This document shows, one piece after another, positions 34,801 through 46,800 of a stretch of DNA of 64,000 nt. The stretch spans positions 3,658,222-3,722,221 of the forward strand of contig OX422188.1 in the NCBI GenBank assembly GCA_949130485.1, read 5' to 3'. The notes beneath the pieces were generated by a model. The model had not been told where the DNA came from. It made no database searches and saw nothing but the letters and a program-made list of their open reading frames with translations. Position numbers and translations under genes: made by a program. The stretch is from Agelas oroides (lineage: Eukaryota > Porifera > Demospongiae > Agelasida > Agelasidae). The stretch's first letter is position 1. Every line of letters starts with the position of its first letter.

Positions 34801-37800
34801 GCGAGGAGACTACCGCTGCAGGTTGGACTGCATGCTGGTCAAGCAGGACGACATCCGGCCCATACTTGGGAGGAAAGCCTGCCTCAGCATGAAGATAGTG
34901 ACCTACCTTGACAACGACAACCTGAACAAACCACCCGCAGGAAACGCCCACATCTATGCTGTTGACAGCAAGCAAGCTCCACTGACCAGGGAGGATGTCA
35001 TCCAGAGGTACCCACTAGTGTTTGGAGATGGAGTGGGACTATTGGATGGCGAATACCACATTAGAATCAACACCGGAGTTGATCCTGTACAGCATGCACC
35101 ACGACGTGTCCCAGTTGCTATCAGAGAGCAGTTGCGGTCTACCCTGGAAGAGCTAGTGCTACAGGACATCATCGCTCCCGTAACACAACCTACTCCTTGG
35201 ATCAGCTCACTGGTTGCTCTACCCAAGAAAAACGGCCGCTTACGCTTGTGTCTCGACCCACAAGATCTCAACAAAGCGACACAGCGGGAGCACTACCCAT
35301 TGCCCACCATTGAGGAAATCGCAACACGCCTACATGGAGCAAAGCTGTTCACAACTCTCGATGTACGCCATGGGTTCTGGCACATTGCCCTCGATGAAGA
35401 GTCTTCTCTGCTCACCACCTTCAACACCCCCTTTGGGAGGTATCGCTGGAAGAGGATGCCCTTTGGTATCAATTCTGCTCCGGAAGTATTCCAACAGAGA
35501 ATGTACGAGCTCGTGGAGGATCTAGAAGGTATCGAAGTTGTGGCAGATGACTTTGTGGTTGTGGGGTTTGGCGAGTCACAGGAGGAAGCGAGCAAAAGCC
35601 ATGATGCCCACCTGAGTGCTTTCCTCAGGAGATGCGAGGAAAGGAATCTCAAGCTGAACGAGGAAAAGCTCAAGCTCCGACAGACAGAAGTCCCCTTCAT
35701 TGGTCATGTGGCAACAGCAGAAGGCTTACGAGTGGACCCCCACAAGGTTCAGGCAATTCAAGAGATGCCACCACCCACAGATGTGGCTGGAGTGCAACAC
35801 CTCCTAGGATTGGCACAGTACCTGAGCAAGTTCCTGCCCCACCTCGCTGACCTCACTAAGCCGCTGAGAGAGCTCACCCACCAAGGTAGTCTGTGGACCT
35901 GGGATCACCCCCAGCAAGCCGCCTTGGAGAAGCTCAAGGAAGCAGTCTCCAAGACCCCTGTCCTGAGGTACTACAACCTGAAGGAGGAAGTGACCCTCCA
36001 GTGTGATGCCTCCCAGTCTGGACTCGGTGCTGCTCTACTACAAGGAGGGCAACCAGTAGCCTACGCATCCAGGGCCCTAACACCCACAGAAACCAGGTAT
36101 GCACAAATAGAAAAGGAGCTACTAGCCATTGTGTTTGCCTGTGACCATTTCGAAGCCTATGTCTATGGGAGGGAGTGTGCGCATGTAGAGACCGATCACC
36201 AGCCACTGGTATCCATTGTTGCTAAGCCCCTGTATAAGGCACCGAGTCGATTGCAGAGAATGCTGCTAAGGCTCCAGAAGTACAGCCTCAAGATCACATA
36301 CAAGAAAGGCAGTGAGATGTACCTGGCAGACACTCTCAGCCGGGCACACCTACCAGCGGTCAACACCTGTGCATTCACACACCTGCTGGAAGAGACGGAC
36401 CACACGGCGCTACTTGCCATCCCTCCAGATCAATTGGAAAGAGTCAAGCAGGCATCAGCAGACGACCTGGTCTTGACAGAGCTCCGAGCAACAATTCAGG
36501 CAGGATGGCCTGAACATAAGTCTCAAGTAAGCGAGAGTGTGGTTGCATACTATGATGTTCGAGACGAACTCACAGTCCAAGACTCACTGGTTTTCAAGGG
36601 ACCATTGATTGTGATCCCTAACACACTCAGGAAGGAGATGATCGAGCTCGTGCACTCAACACACATTGGCACAGAAGGGTGCCTACGACGTGCCCGTGAC
36701 ATCATGTACTGGCCTCGCATGTCCACACAACTGAAAGACTATGTCTCGAAGTGTGACGTCTGCATGGCTCACCGACCTCACCAAAGCAAGGAGCCAATTC
36801 AACAACATGAGTTTGCGGCAAGGCCATGGTCGAAGGTGGGTGCTGACCTCTGTGAGCTGAGGGGCCGCACACTGCTTGTGGTGAGTGACTATTATAGCAA
36901 CTATATCGAGGTAGAGAATATTAGCAAGCCTAACACCCTCGGCATTACTAAGGCCCTGATGATTATGTTCGCACGATATGGTGTACCAGACACTTTAGTG
37001 TCAGACAATGGACCACAGTTCAGTTCTGAGGAATTCCGCAGATTTGCCACACATTGGGGTTTTGAGCATATTACATCTTCTCCACGCTATCCACAGTCCA
37101 ATGGCAAGGCAGAAAATGCTGTCAAGACTGTAAAGAGACTCTTCACCAAGTGCGCAGAATCAGGCCAGTCGGAGATCAGAGCACTTCTAGATTGGCGTAA
37201 CACACCAACAGAGGGCATGAGCACAAGCCCAGCACAGAGGTTCTTGGGGCACCGATGCAAGACACTCCTGCCTACCAACACAGCACTGTTACAGCCCCGT
37301 TTTGAAACCTCTGAAGATAAACAAGCTCTGAACAGCCTGAAAGACAAGCAAAAGTTCTATTACAATCGACAGGTAAGACCACTTCCCCCACTGAGTGCAG
37401 GAGAAACAGTGCGGATGCAGCTTCCAGGAGAGAAGACATGGACCCCTGGCGTCTGCACAGGCCAAAGTGGGCCCCGTAGCTACAAAGTTAAAGTGGGCGA
37501 TCAAGAATACCGTCGCAACCGACGTCAACTGATTCAAACAAACGAATCACCACCTCTCCCTCACATCCCGGCCACTCCAACGGGCCCCAGATCATTTGAG
37601 ACTACTCCAGAGACCACTCAAGGTGACACGTTGGAAACCACCCCTACCCAGATTGAGGAAAACCCGAAAGTCCCAACTTCACCAGTCGAACCATGTCGGT
37701 CAAGTCGAATTCGGAAAAAGCCGGACTGGTTCAGCAAACATACAGACGATGGTTGAACAGAACTCTCTATTCTGGACTCTCTAAACTGGAAATTGTGTTG

Positions 37801-40800
37801 TGTTTCCGTAAAAGGAAAGATGTAACAGTATCATGCATCTATTGTATTATTCACCATTACGTCATCGGTTATGAGTTGTCATCATGTGATCGCCTCGTGG
37901 TTATTTATCAGAGCTTGTTGAGTTTGAGTTCACGTCTGTGAGAGTGACTGGAAGTGAGTAGTCTAGTGGCAATCGTTACAATATGGGCCATCTTTGGTTT
38001 GTTGTACAAATAGGGGCAAAGTCAAGACGATCGTTGCAGCGTGAGTACATTACAATCAGCAGTATAACATACTCGAGCTTAGAATAAAAAAGCTCAGATT
38101 CCATGGGAAGTATGAAGCATACAATTTTGGAAAAAAATGGCCTCGCGGGAACAAATGTACAAATGGTAGAGAACACACTATGAACACGCAGCCAACGCTG
38201 CCTAGCTCTCCTGGCCATTTAATATAGCTTACAAAAGGTCCGATTTTCATACCTATTATACTCTCCGAGATACGAGCGCTTTTGCAAGTGCCCTCGGGAC
38301 CGTTTTCAGCGGTGAGCGATTTTCAATTGTTGGTACAAATATGGGCTGAACGTCAAAAAACTCCATACATTTCTGCACACATTGGTTATCACTTTGACTG
38401 CACGCCATTTAAGGCGATCAGCGAGCTTCAAAAAGAAAGATTGCTTTATTCACTTCTAGAGGGTCTAGTTTCAATGTACTTGCAAGCAAAGAGCTGGTAT
38501 TTTCAATGTTCTTCCCAATGTTACCACAGAGCGCAGTTGATCACAGACACCTTTTAGACAAGAGATAACTTGCAGACATTAGTGCAACAAATCAGATTTT
38601 ACAGAAGCTTGTAAATTCCCAGAAATCCTAGGAAACTGAGCATGTACAAACAGTGTGTATCATGTTCTCATTTCTCCACCCGCACACAAGGGCCTGAGAA
38701 CAAGGTTACTCATAGCTACATCTAAGGTTACGGGATACAAAATGGGCCGTGGTCCGCGCTCCAAACGCGATACTCACAGTGCTCAATCGCACCTGACTAC
38801 GTATACGGCTACAAAAAAAGGAGCACAAATAGAGAGGCACTTCATGCGTATACACAGCCAGAAGGAATGGGTAACCTTGTACGAGTGGTCTTTTATGGAC
38901 GGTGGAATTTTGCAAACTTCTGAACCAAAATCTCACCATCCAAGCAACCAAAAGTGACGAACGATACTCTAGATCGACAGTTTTCAACGTACTCAAGTGC
39001 CAGACGGAGCGTTTTGTTGCAAATGTTGTTCAGTTTTTGAGAGATAGCCCGTTGTCTAGTAAACCTGATGACTTCTCACCTCTGTAAAATTACAACAGCC
39101 AACGATATTCAAAAAATGGCTCCGTCAGGCTCTGCATTGTCCATCGTACAGTACGTTGGTAACTAGGTCTCTTCGGATCGATAGATACTGAACGCTATTT
39201 TTGGTTCAAAAAAAAAAGATACTCGACAGCACTAATCTCGTCAGTTCAAAGTCCATGGACAGTCGTCAGTGCAAATGCACAGTTGAACGTTATGCCCAAA
39301 CTGTATCCCATAACCTTAAGTTTGCAACTGCATGCTACAGCACACACACAGACAGAAGGATTAACCCAGTTCCTGTAAAGTGTTACTAAGGTAATCTCCC
39401 CTACACTAAATTGTATGATATCATGTACATGTAAAACTGTACAGGACTTACGCTGGTAGAAGTCAGGGTCAAGATCTTGAATTTTGCAATAAAGTCTGGT
39501 GAGTATGAGTTCAGGAACAAGAGAGACCAAATTAGCACAATTTTCTTCATCAATACTCGCCCTTGCTGTCAGCTCACTGGGTGTGGATTCAACCAATTTA
39601 AGAGCATTCTCACAGGTTTCAATTTTTGGCGCTAACCGCCAATATACCAAGGAACGCATGCAAGCATCCAGGACCAAACTGCTTCTCTAAATTTCAAGAC
39701 ACGCAATTTAGATTTGGCAAAGGAAAGTATAAAAAACCTTCTTTCCACTTACGCAGAAGTCACCAGAGAAACATTTCTCTTATCGTGGTTTAGGGTGGAA
39801 TCAAGAGATACATACTCAGGCACAGCAAGCGAGAGGTACTGTATGCACATTTCAAGTGCGGTCTTCATTTGCTGCAAGTTGAGCTAGAGCTAGACCTCTA
39901 TCATGCTTTACTGTTCCATGCGTAAACAACCATGGGCCAGCACATATATCAAGAAACAGGTGGTTAGTGAATAAACAAGGTAGATACTCTTTCATGGGTG
40001 AAAGTACTTCAAAGAGTTTCTACCCCTCTCTTTAGTGAAGAGTTCTCCTTATTGTAATTTCTAAGGATCAGTATCATACAGAATAAGTCTGCACTGCGTT
40101 GGAGCCACAGTTCTGAATCTCTGTTAGTGTTTCCACTCCAAGTTGGGGAACCAGATGCTCAGTACTAAAAATGACATTGTGATACATGTAACTTACTGAC
40201 TATATCAGTTTGAGCTCCTCATTGCCTTTCTATGTACATACTAGCTACATAGTATATTACATTTACAACAGTAGAGGGAGCAGTGAGATAAGGATACGGA
40301 GTCACATGGCATCCGGGTATACGATCGTTTATAAACTTTGCCGCCACTTCAGCCTTTGACTTGCCAATATCTGCATGCCTGCGGAGAACATGCATACTAC
40401 ATTACATACCCACAGCCTGAAATACCCAAACACTGTAATGCATACATCACTGTAACCAAGCAGTCTACAACCACTGGACTGGACTGCCACTGGCATTATT
40501 TCCAATGTTTCTTGCCAAAACATTTCATGACTTACAGCATTGATAAGCACACAAAACATCTGCTACATGTACATTCATCAGGTAGTTCTGATATTAACGT
40601 AGATCAGGTTTTCTTACTTGTGATATTTAAATGAAAACCCACCAAGCAGCCAATTTATTGTATGCATCTCAAAAAATGAAAAGTGGGGCTTACGATACAG
40701 GTAAGTTTCCTACATGGACCATCCAAAAGTAGCTGTACAGTTTCATAGGCTATGCCGCCTGTAGAAGTTTGCATGCGAATACAAATTTTCACCAATAAAA

Positions 40801-43800
40801 CTTTCATGGACTGAACAAAAACAGTGAAAACTGTGACAACTTTCTACTCGAAAATTTCACAATATACAGTAAACTGTATGTTTAAACCAGCAACTGTTTA
40901 CGATTTGAAAAATGTAAATGAGAGTGAGAACCCATAAATGCAACTGCACAATTCAACGCAACCTATCTTAGACATCACATTGACAAGCTATGGAACAGCC
41001 TATTCTTTGTACCCTGTACCAGCAAACGACAGAACAAGCACCAACAGAATCAAATCAAGCACATGAAACACATCCAGGCTGTACATGTGCAGATCGCTCC
41101 AATGTGTTGGCATGTAAACATGTAAATATGTGATAACTGGTATATCACCCATCCCACATTTTCTGCTGTTCCAGATACAAGTACACAAAGCTGCTTGGTC
41201 TAGAGTTTGGGGAATAGGCTGTGCCTCAGATCACATGTTGAATCTATCAGCTGGCTTTGTTCTCACCTTTTCTGCTGGGTAGAAAGCAATTAAAGCTGTG
41301 CTGGTAAAACCCAATTGCATCAATGCAATGAGAAACATACATATACATACCATTTTAAACACACCTGAATAGAAACTGCCGATTGAGATTTGAAAGGTCA
41401 ATTGTGTCCATGTCAATGCAGTGAATCTGACTAAATCCAAGGAGGCCCTAGACGACAGGAAAAGAAAACAGCATTAATATGTACTTGCAGAAAACTGACT
41501 TCAGAAACACAGACTGACACGCTCTACTGGATATGTACACAATACTGTTCCATGTAAATGCCCATTTCTGTGCAAGCACCCACTCCACAATTTTCACAGT
41601 TCTGTGGTTCCATAGAGGCCTCTGTAAAATTCCTATACAATCACATTTTCAGCTTTGTACTTGTAGCAGCAATGACTTGAATATGCAATTCAGGTGTCAA
41701 GACATCTGGCTGGTTCACAAGCACTAGTCCACTCATTCCATTACCTGATACAGCTTTCGCCACTGATAAGCTAGCCTCGTTTCCCGAGCCTCCACTCAGA
41801 TTTTAGCATGCAGCAGATAAAATTTGGGCAGATGCCTGAGAACAAGGCTAGCACAAACCATGTTGTTAATATTGCGTTTCAAATCTTGAAATTACGTGAC
41901 ACATGCTTGCGAAAAGCAAAGCATGGGTGAAGCAACAATGCGGCTCTTTTCATATCCAGTACTATATCAGACAATCTAGTTTCTCAAGGGGTGAAAATGT
42001 AACAGAAAGGAAGGTATATAGATAGATACAGGTATATTGATGTATGTGCCTATCAACAGATACAAGACGTACGTACGTATGACCACCCTATGATCACCCT
42101 CACTCAGAACCATACCTTATGATGGTGGCAATGGTTGTTATGTGGTCATTAAATGACCCCATCAAATACGTAGCATGGTTATGTTATGTACTATGTGTGC
42201 ATAGACACAGTATTTTTGAGCTCTTTGCAGTGTTTCAGATCATCTGTGGCAAAGATCACTCACAAGGCAATTCAAGACCACTATTTAATGGAGAACAATG
42301 GCATCTGTCAGCTATTCCACAGTTGATTGCGGTACCGCTATGACAAGGTACTGGTAGTTCACTTTGCAAAAAACAAGAAGCAAAACCATGGAATGAGCTC
42401 AAGGGGTTAGGGGTTAGAACCTTCATAGAACTTAGAGGTAGAAAAATGCATGCATATCCACATAAAGACGACTGAGTTGAGTTATGGTCAGCCTGCCTCA
42501 GTCTTTCAATTTAGCAGTTAGTCTCAACCATAATTATATTTTAACAGTGAAACTATAACATGCCGCAGCACACTAATTTGCACAATCAATGATGCCACAA
42601 TCAGGCATACTCCCAAACCCCAAGTGGCAATCAGATTACTATACCTACAGGACATGCATAGAGTTACATTCACCACTAGTGTTCTAAAGAGCGCTCATGA
42701 TGAGGATAACTAGAAAAGCAGGGAACAGGAAACAAGCTTGGGAATGGGGAATTGTATAAAGACATTGTACGAGCAGAGACAAGAGAGAGAGACTTGGGAC
42801 TCATAGAGAGCTTGTTTACAACCATCGCCAGGGATGACTTGCAACTCACGGTGATCTTGTTCACAAACTAAAGAAATCAACTGAGTTGCCTTCAAGTTTC
42901 ACTTACCTTTGGTCTTGTTACACAGCAGTCAACACTTTAGGATAGCAGCTACTAGAATAAGTACACATCAGTGAACTACGCCATAATTTCATAGCATGCA
43001 CAAGCATTGACAATCACTCATCACTGGCCCTATGACGCCCTATACCATTTTATCAAGTCAAGAGCTGGGAAACAATCTCTGATTCAGTACAGAAAACACT
43101 CACCAAGTCCTTGAGTAGTTCACATCCCAGACCTCCAGCCCCAACCACCAAAATCTTGCACACATCATGAATAAACTTGAGTGTCTACAAGAGGAGTAAT
43201 TCAGCTTTAGGAAATTAATCTTCCAACATCCATTTATGATCATACACTCACACATGAAGAGAACATAAAGACTCAGCGATACCACAGATCTGTAAGCAGA
43301 GAACCATGGTATCTGGCACACCAAAAATGGCACCAGCACATTGTGCTCTTTATATGCTAGGAGTAATAAATGAACATCCAATTTGAATACAGTATAAGAT
43401 GAATACATAGCCATAGATCTGCACTAGAGTCGAAGAATGCAACCATGGATCTGTGCTAGGGTCAAGCGATGCAGCCATGGATCTGTGCTAGGGTCAAGCA
43501 ATGCAGCCACGGATCTGTGCTAGGGTCAAGCGATGCAGCCATGAATCTGTGCTAGGGTCAAGCGATGCAGCCATGGATCTGCGCTAGGGACAAGCGATGC
43601 AGCCATGGATCTGCGCTAGGGTTGAGTTATTTACTAGTACTAGTATTAGTGCTAGGGTCAAGAAAGTATTTAGTAGTACCTTCGTTTGCTCAAGTTTACT
43701 TAAGCTCTTTGACTGAAGGAGCCCGAGAGCCAAACCATAATAAGTAATCCAGTACATAATAGTACTCACCTGATTAAAGGTATGCTATTGCTACAAAAAT

Positions 43801-46800
43801 GGTCAAAGGGGGGGGGTCACTTCCATACCCCCTGTAGTCACAACTATGATTTACAGTTCACTGTTGAATTGAAATTGATCTTAGCAATAGTCTCCAAATG
43901 TTAGCCACCACGTTGATGATATCTCCTATCAAAACTCCAAGAAACACTTGTCTCACACAGACCTCTCAAGTCTTACGGATTGTGTGTGCGACACATGCAT
44001 TTACATGTCATCTCATGCTCACACACATCATAGATAATATAGCTCCGTACCGGGATTGGAAACAAGTCACGTGCGCCCATAAGGCTTCGTATTGAGCACT
44101 CGGGCATTCCGTGTTACGGTCTTGAACGCGAATTTTTACGCAGCGAGCGTTACGGCGGCGAGAGTTTGTGCACTTTACCAAGAAACAGCGATACATTGGA
44201 AGGTTCCACGCGCATTCGTGACTACTACGTATCCCAAGTAAGTAGTAAGTGTAGCTAGGAGCTGAGTAACGGTGCATATAAGCGTTAAATTTTGCAGTAA
44301 TATTGTGGATTTTATTATTCGGCGTTTTTGTGTACCTTCTGTGCTCATGTATTACAACCTGTAAAACATTAATAGCTTTCAGGATGAGCTTTAGTGGTTG
44401 AAGTTTTGCATGGTGTAGCTGGTTTATGTGAGAAGTTTTTAAAAAAGCGTTAATAAGAAGGAAACAAAATTTTATATAAACGTTACTATCAAGATTTTGT
44501 GTACCTTGTAGCTAAACAGGAACTAACAGAGTTCAGTTTCAAGGAGTTATAGTATTAGCTTAGGTATAGTACTTTTGCATGGTACAACTTTCATTGTTCC
44601 CTTGTATGGTATAAGCACCATACGTTTTGAGTAAGACTTTACATACATGTATATGAGACTGTTACATTTCATATATCCATGGTAACACCTGTTGTTGTTA
44701 GTCTGTATAAAGTTAGCTTTATGTCAACAATTTAAATTTTATGTCAATATAAAGTGCACATTTGTCTACCAACAGTAATGGGTCGCAAATTTCGGTTAAG
44801 TGTGCACCGGAAGAATGAAGAGAGATGTCGCAATGCACCCATCTCTCTGCCAGTGTCAATTCCACTAACAGGGCAAGTAATGGTCTCCATTCCACGGCAC
44901 TTAGTTGCTGTGCCTAACTACGTAGTATCCTTACCACTGTCAGCCCTCACAAGTGCCTCGGCAGTAGGGTTAGACATGCTACATTCAAGGCTTGGCAAAA
45001 GTAGAATGCTACCATCAGCCTGGATGAACATCTCCAGAGGCACTCCCTTGCGCAATCTGACACTCTGTAAGATTGTTTATTATGAGGAAGCTAACAGAGC
45101 TTGTCTCACATTCACAGTGGTGATTGACGAAACGTTCAGTTGGAAAATCACAATCTCCAACCATCATTTAGATGGTAGTAACAGTCACATGTTGTTGGGG
45201 GTACCGGAAACAGTATGGAGTGTTAATAACATCATACAACTGCTATCCCTACTTGACTCAAGCAAACTGTGCACTGGAGTTTCAGATGGGAAGTACCACT
45301 CTGCTTTCAACCATCACAAGAACACGCTTCATGGAGCATCTAGTAAGGCAGAATCAAATTTATAAAATGTTACGATGAGATATTAGGGTAGTTTTAATAA
45401 AGGGCTTATGCTTTTAGTTTACTTTTTAAATTCGGAAAATAATATTAACTTTAGTTTTCTATTTTTACGTTTGTTTCAACTATTTGAACTGTAAACCCCA
45501 TAACTAAAAGGCACTTAGTTGTAATTATTGTTGGGAAAAGTCCTTTTTTATATAATATGTCAACAGGTTCAGCCTATGTTGATGGTAACACCCTATGTGC
45601 CCCTACTATTCGAAGCAGCAAGTGTGAGTTTCTGATCTCACCTGACAGCAAGAGTACCAGTTGCCCTCCATGTCGCAAACTCAGAGAAGTCCTAAGGGTG
45701 AAAAATTGGCGATTACGTGTGCGTGAGAGGAATGCTGCGAGTGCTGTAAGCAAAACAGCGCCCACAAGCCATGTTAACCACCGATACCTGACACAAACAG
45801 AGCTCATTGAACGCATGCAACAGCAGCATCACCTTTTTCGGCTCACCAGCAAGCAGTTGTCCCGGCTCAAGTGCAAGATTGTAGAAGATTCTGAGCGAAG
45901 CGGAGTCACGCTTGACGAGGAGGCTCATGAAGACCTGTGTGCAATATTGAAGGGTGAAAACGAAAAGGTAATGCGATCTCTTCCTCCTGACACATTTCCA
46001 CACTTGTTTTGGAAGCAACAATTGAAAGCTTCCTCACAAAAGGATTCTAGAGGTATGAGATGGCACCCTTTAATGATAAAGTGGTGTTTGTACCTGAGAC
46101 ATAAGTCAAGTGGTGCATATGAAACACTACGCAATTCTGGATGTGTCCATCTGCCTTCTCAGAGAACCCTGCGTGACTATACACACTATGTGCATGCAGC
46201 ACCAGGGTTTTCCAATGAGGTCGACAATATGTTGAAACAGGCTGCAGAGGTTGACACATGTGAAGAGTATGAGAAATGCACACTGCTATTGCTTGACGAG
46301 ATGCACATTCGCGAAGGGCTGGTCTATGACAAACACAACGGCAAACTAATTGGTTTTGCTGATTTGGGTCAAATTCATGACCACCTATGGAAGTATGAGA
46401 GGTCGCTGTTAAATGAATCTCCATCAGCTCAACCTCTAGCCACTACAATGATGGTTTTTATGGTGAGAGGGCTATTCAACAAACTGCAGTTTGCCTATGC
46501 CCAGTTCCCTTGTGCAAAGGTCTCTGGTGACCTCCTATTTCACCCTTTTTGGGAAGCAGTTCGCAGGATTGAAAGATGCAAGTTAAAAGTAAGTTTATAC
46601 ATTATATAAAAACTCATAATATATATATTTTTTAAAAATCATATTGCTTTTTGTAGGTGTTGGGTGCTACCCTTGATGGCAACTCTGTGAACCGAAAACT
46701 GATGAAGATTCATGACCCATCAGCATCTCTGGTACACAAAGTACCAAACCCCTTTGCTAGCGATGGTAGAGAGCTGTTATTTTTCTCCGACCCACCACAC

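Larger units (their letters stand above)
33534..37980 (+). mobile_element. Ty3/Gypsy LTR retrotransposon, recent insertion
   Basis: 4447 bp with 160-bp LTRs that look identical, flanked by a 5-bp duplication ATATG (33529-33533 and 37981-37985). LTRs start TGTAAC and end GTTACA. It lies in UBA3 intron 5, antisense to that gene. Gag carries a frame break but pol is open throughout. Identical LTRs mean little time since insertion. Confidence 0.97.

Noticed and set aside
34102..37537. Minus-strand ORFs of 74-135 codons across the Gypsy element
   Set aside because: Antisense shadows of the continuous pol frame.
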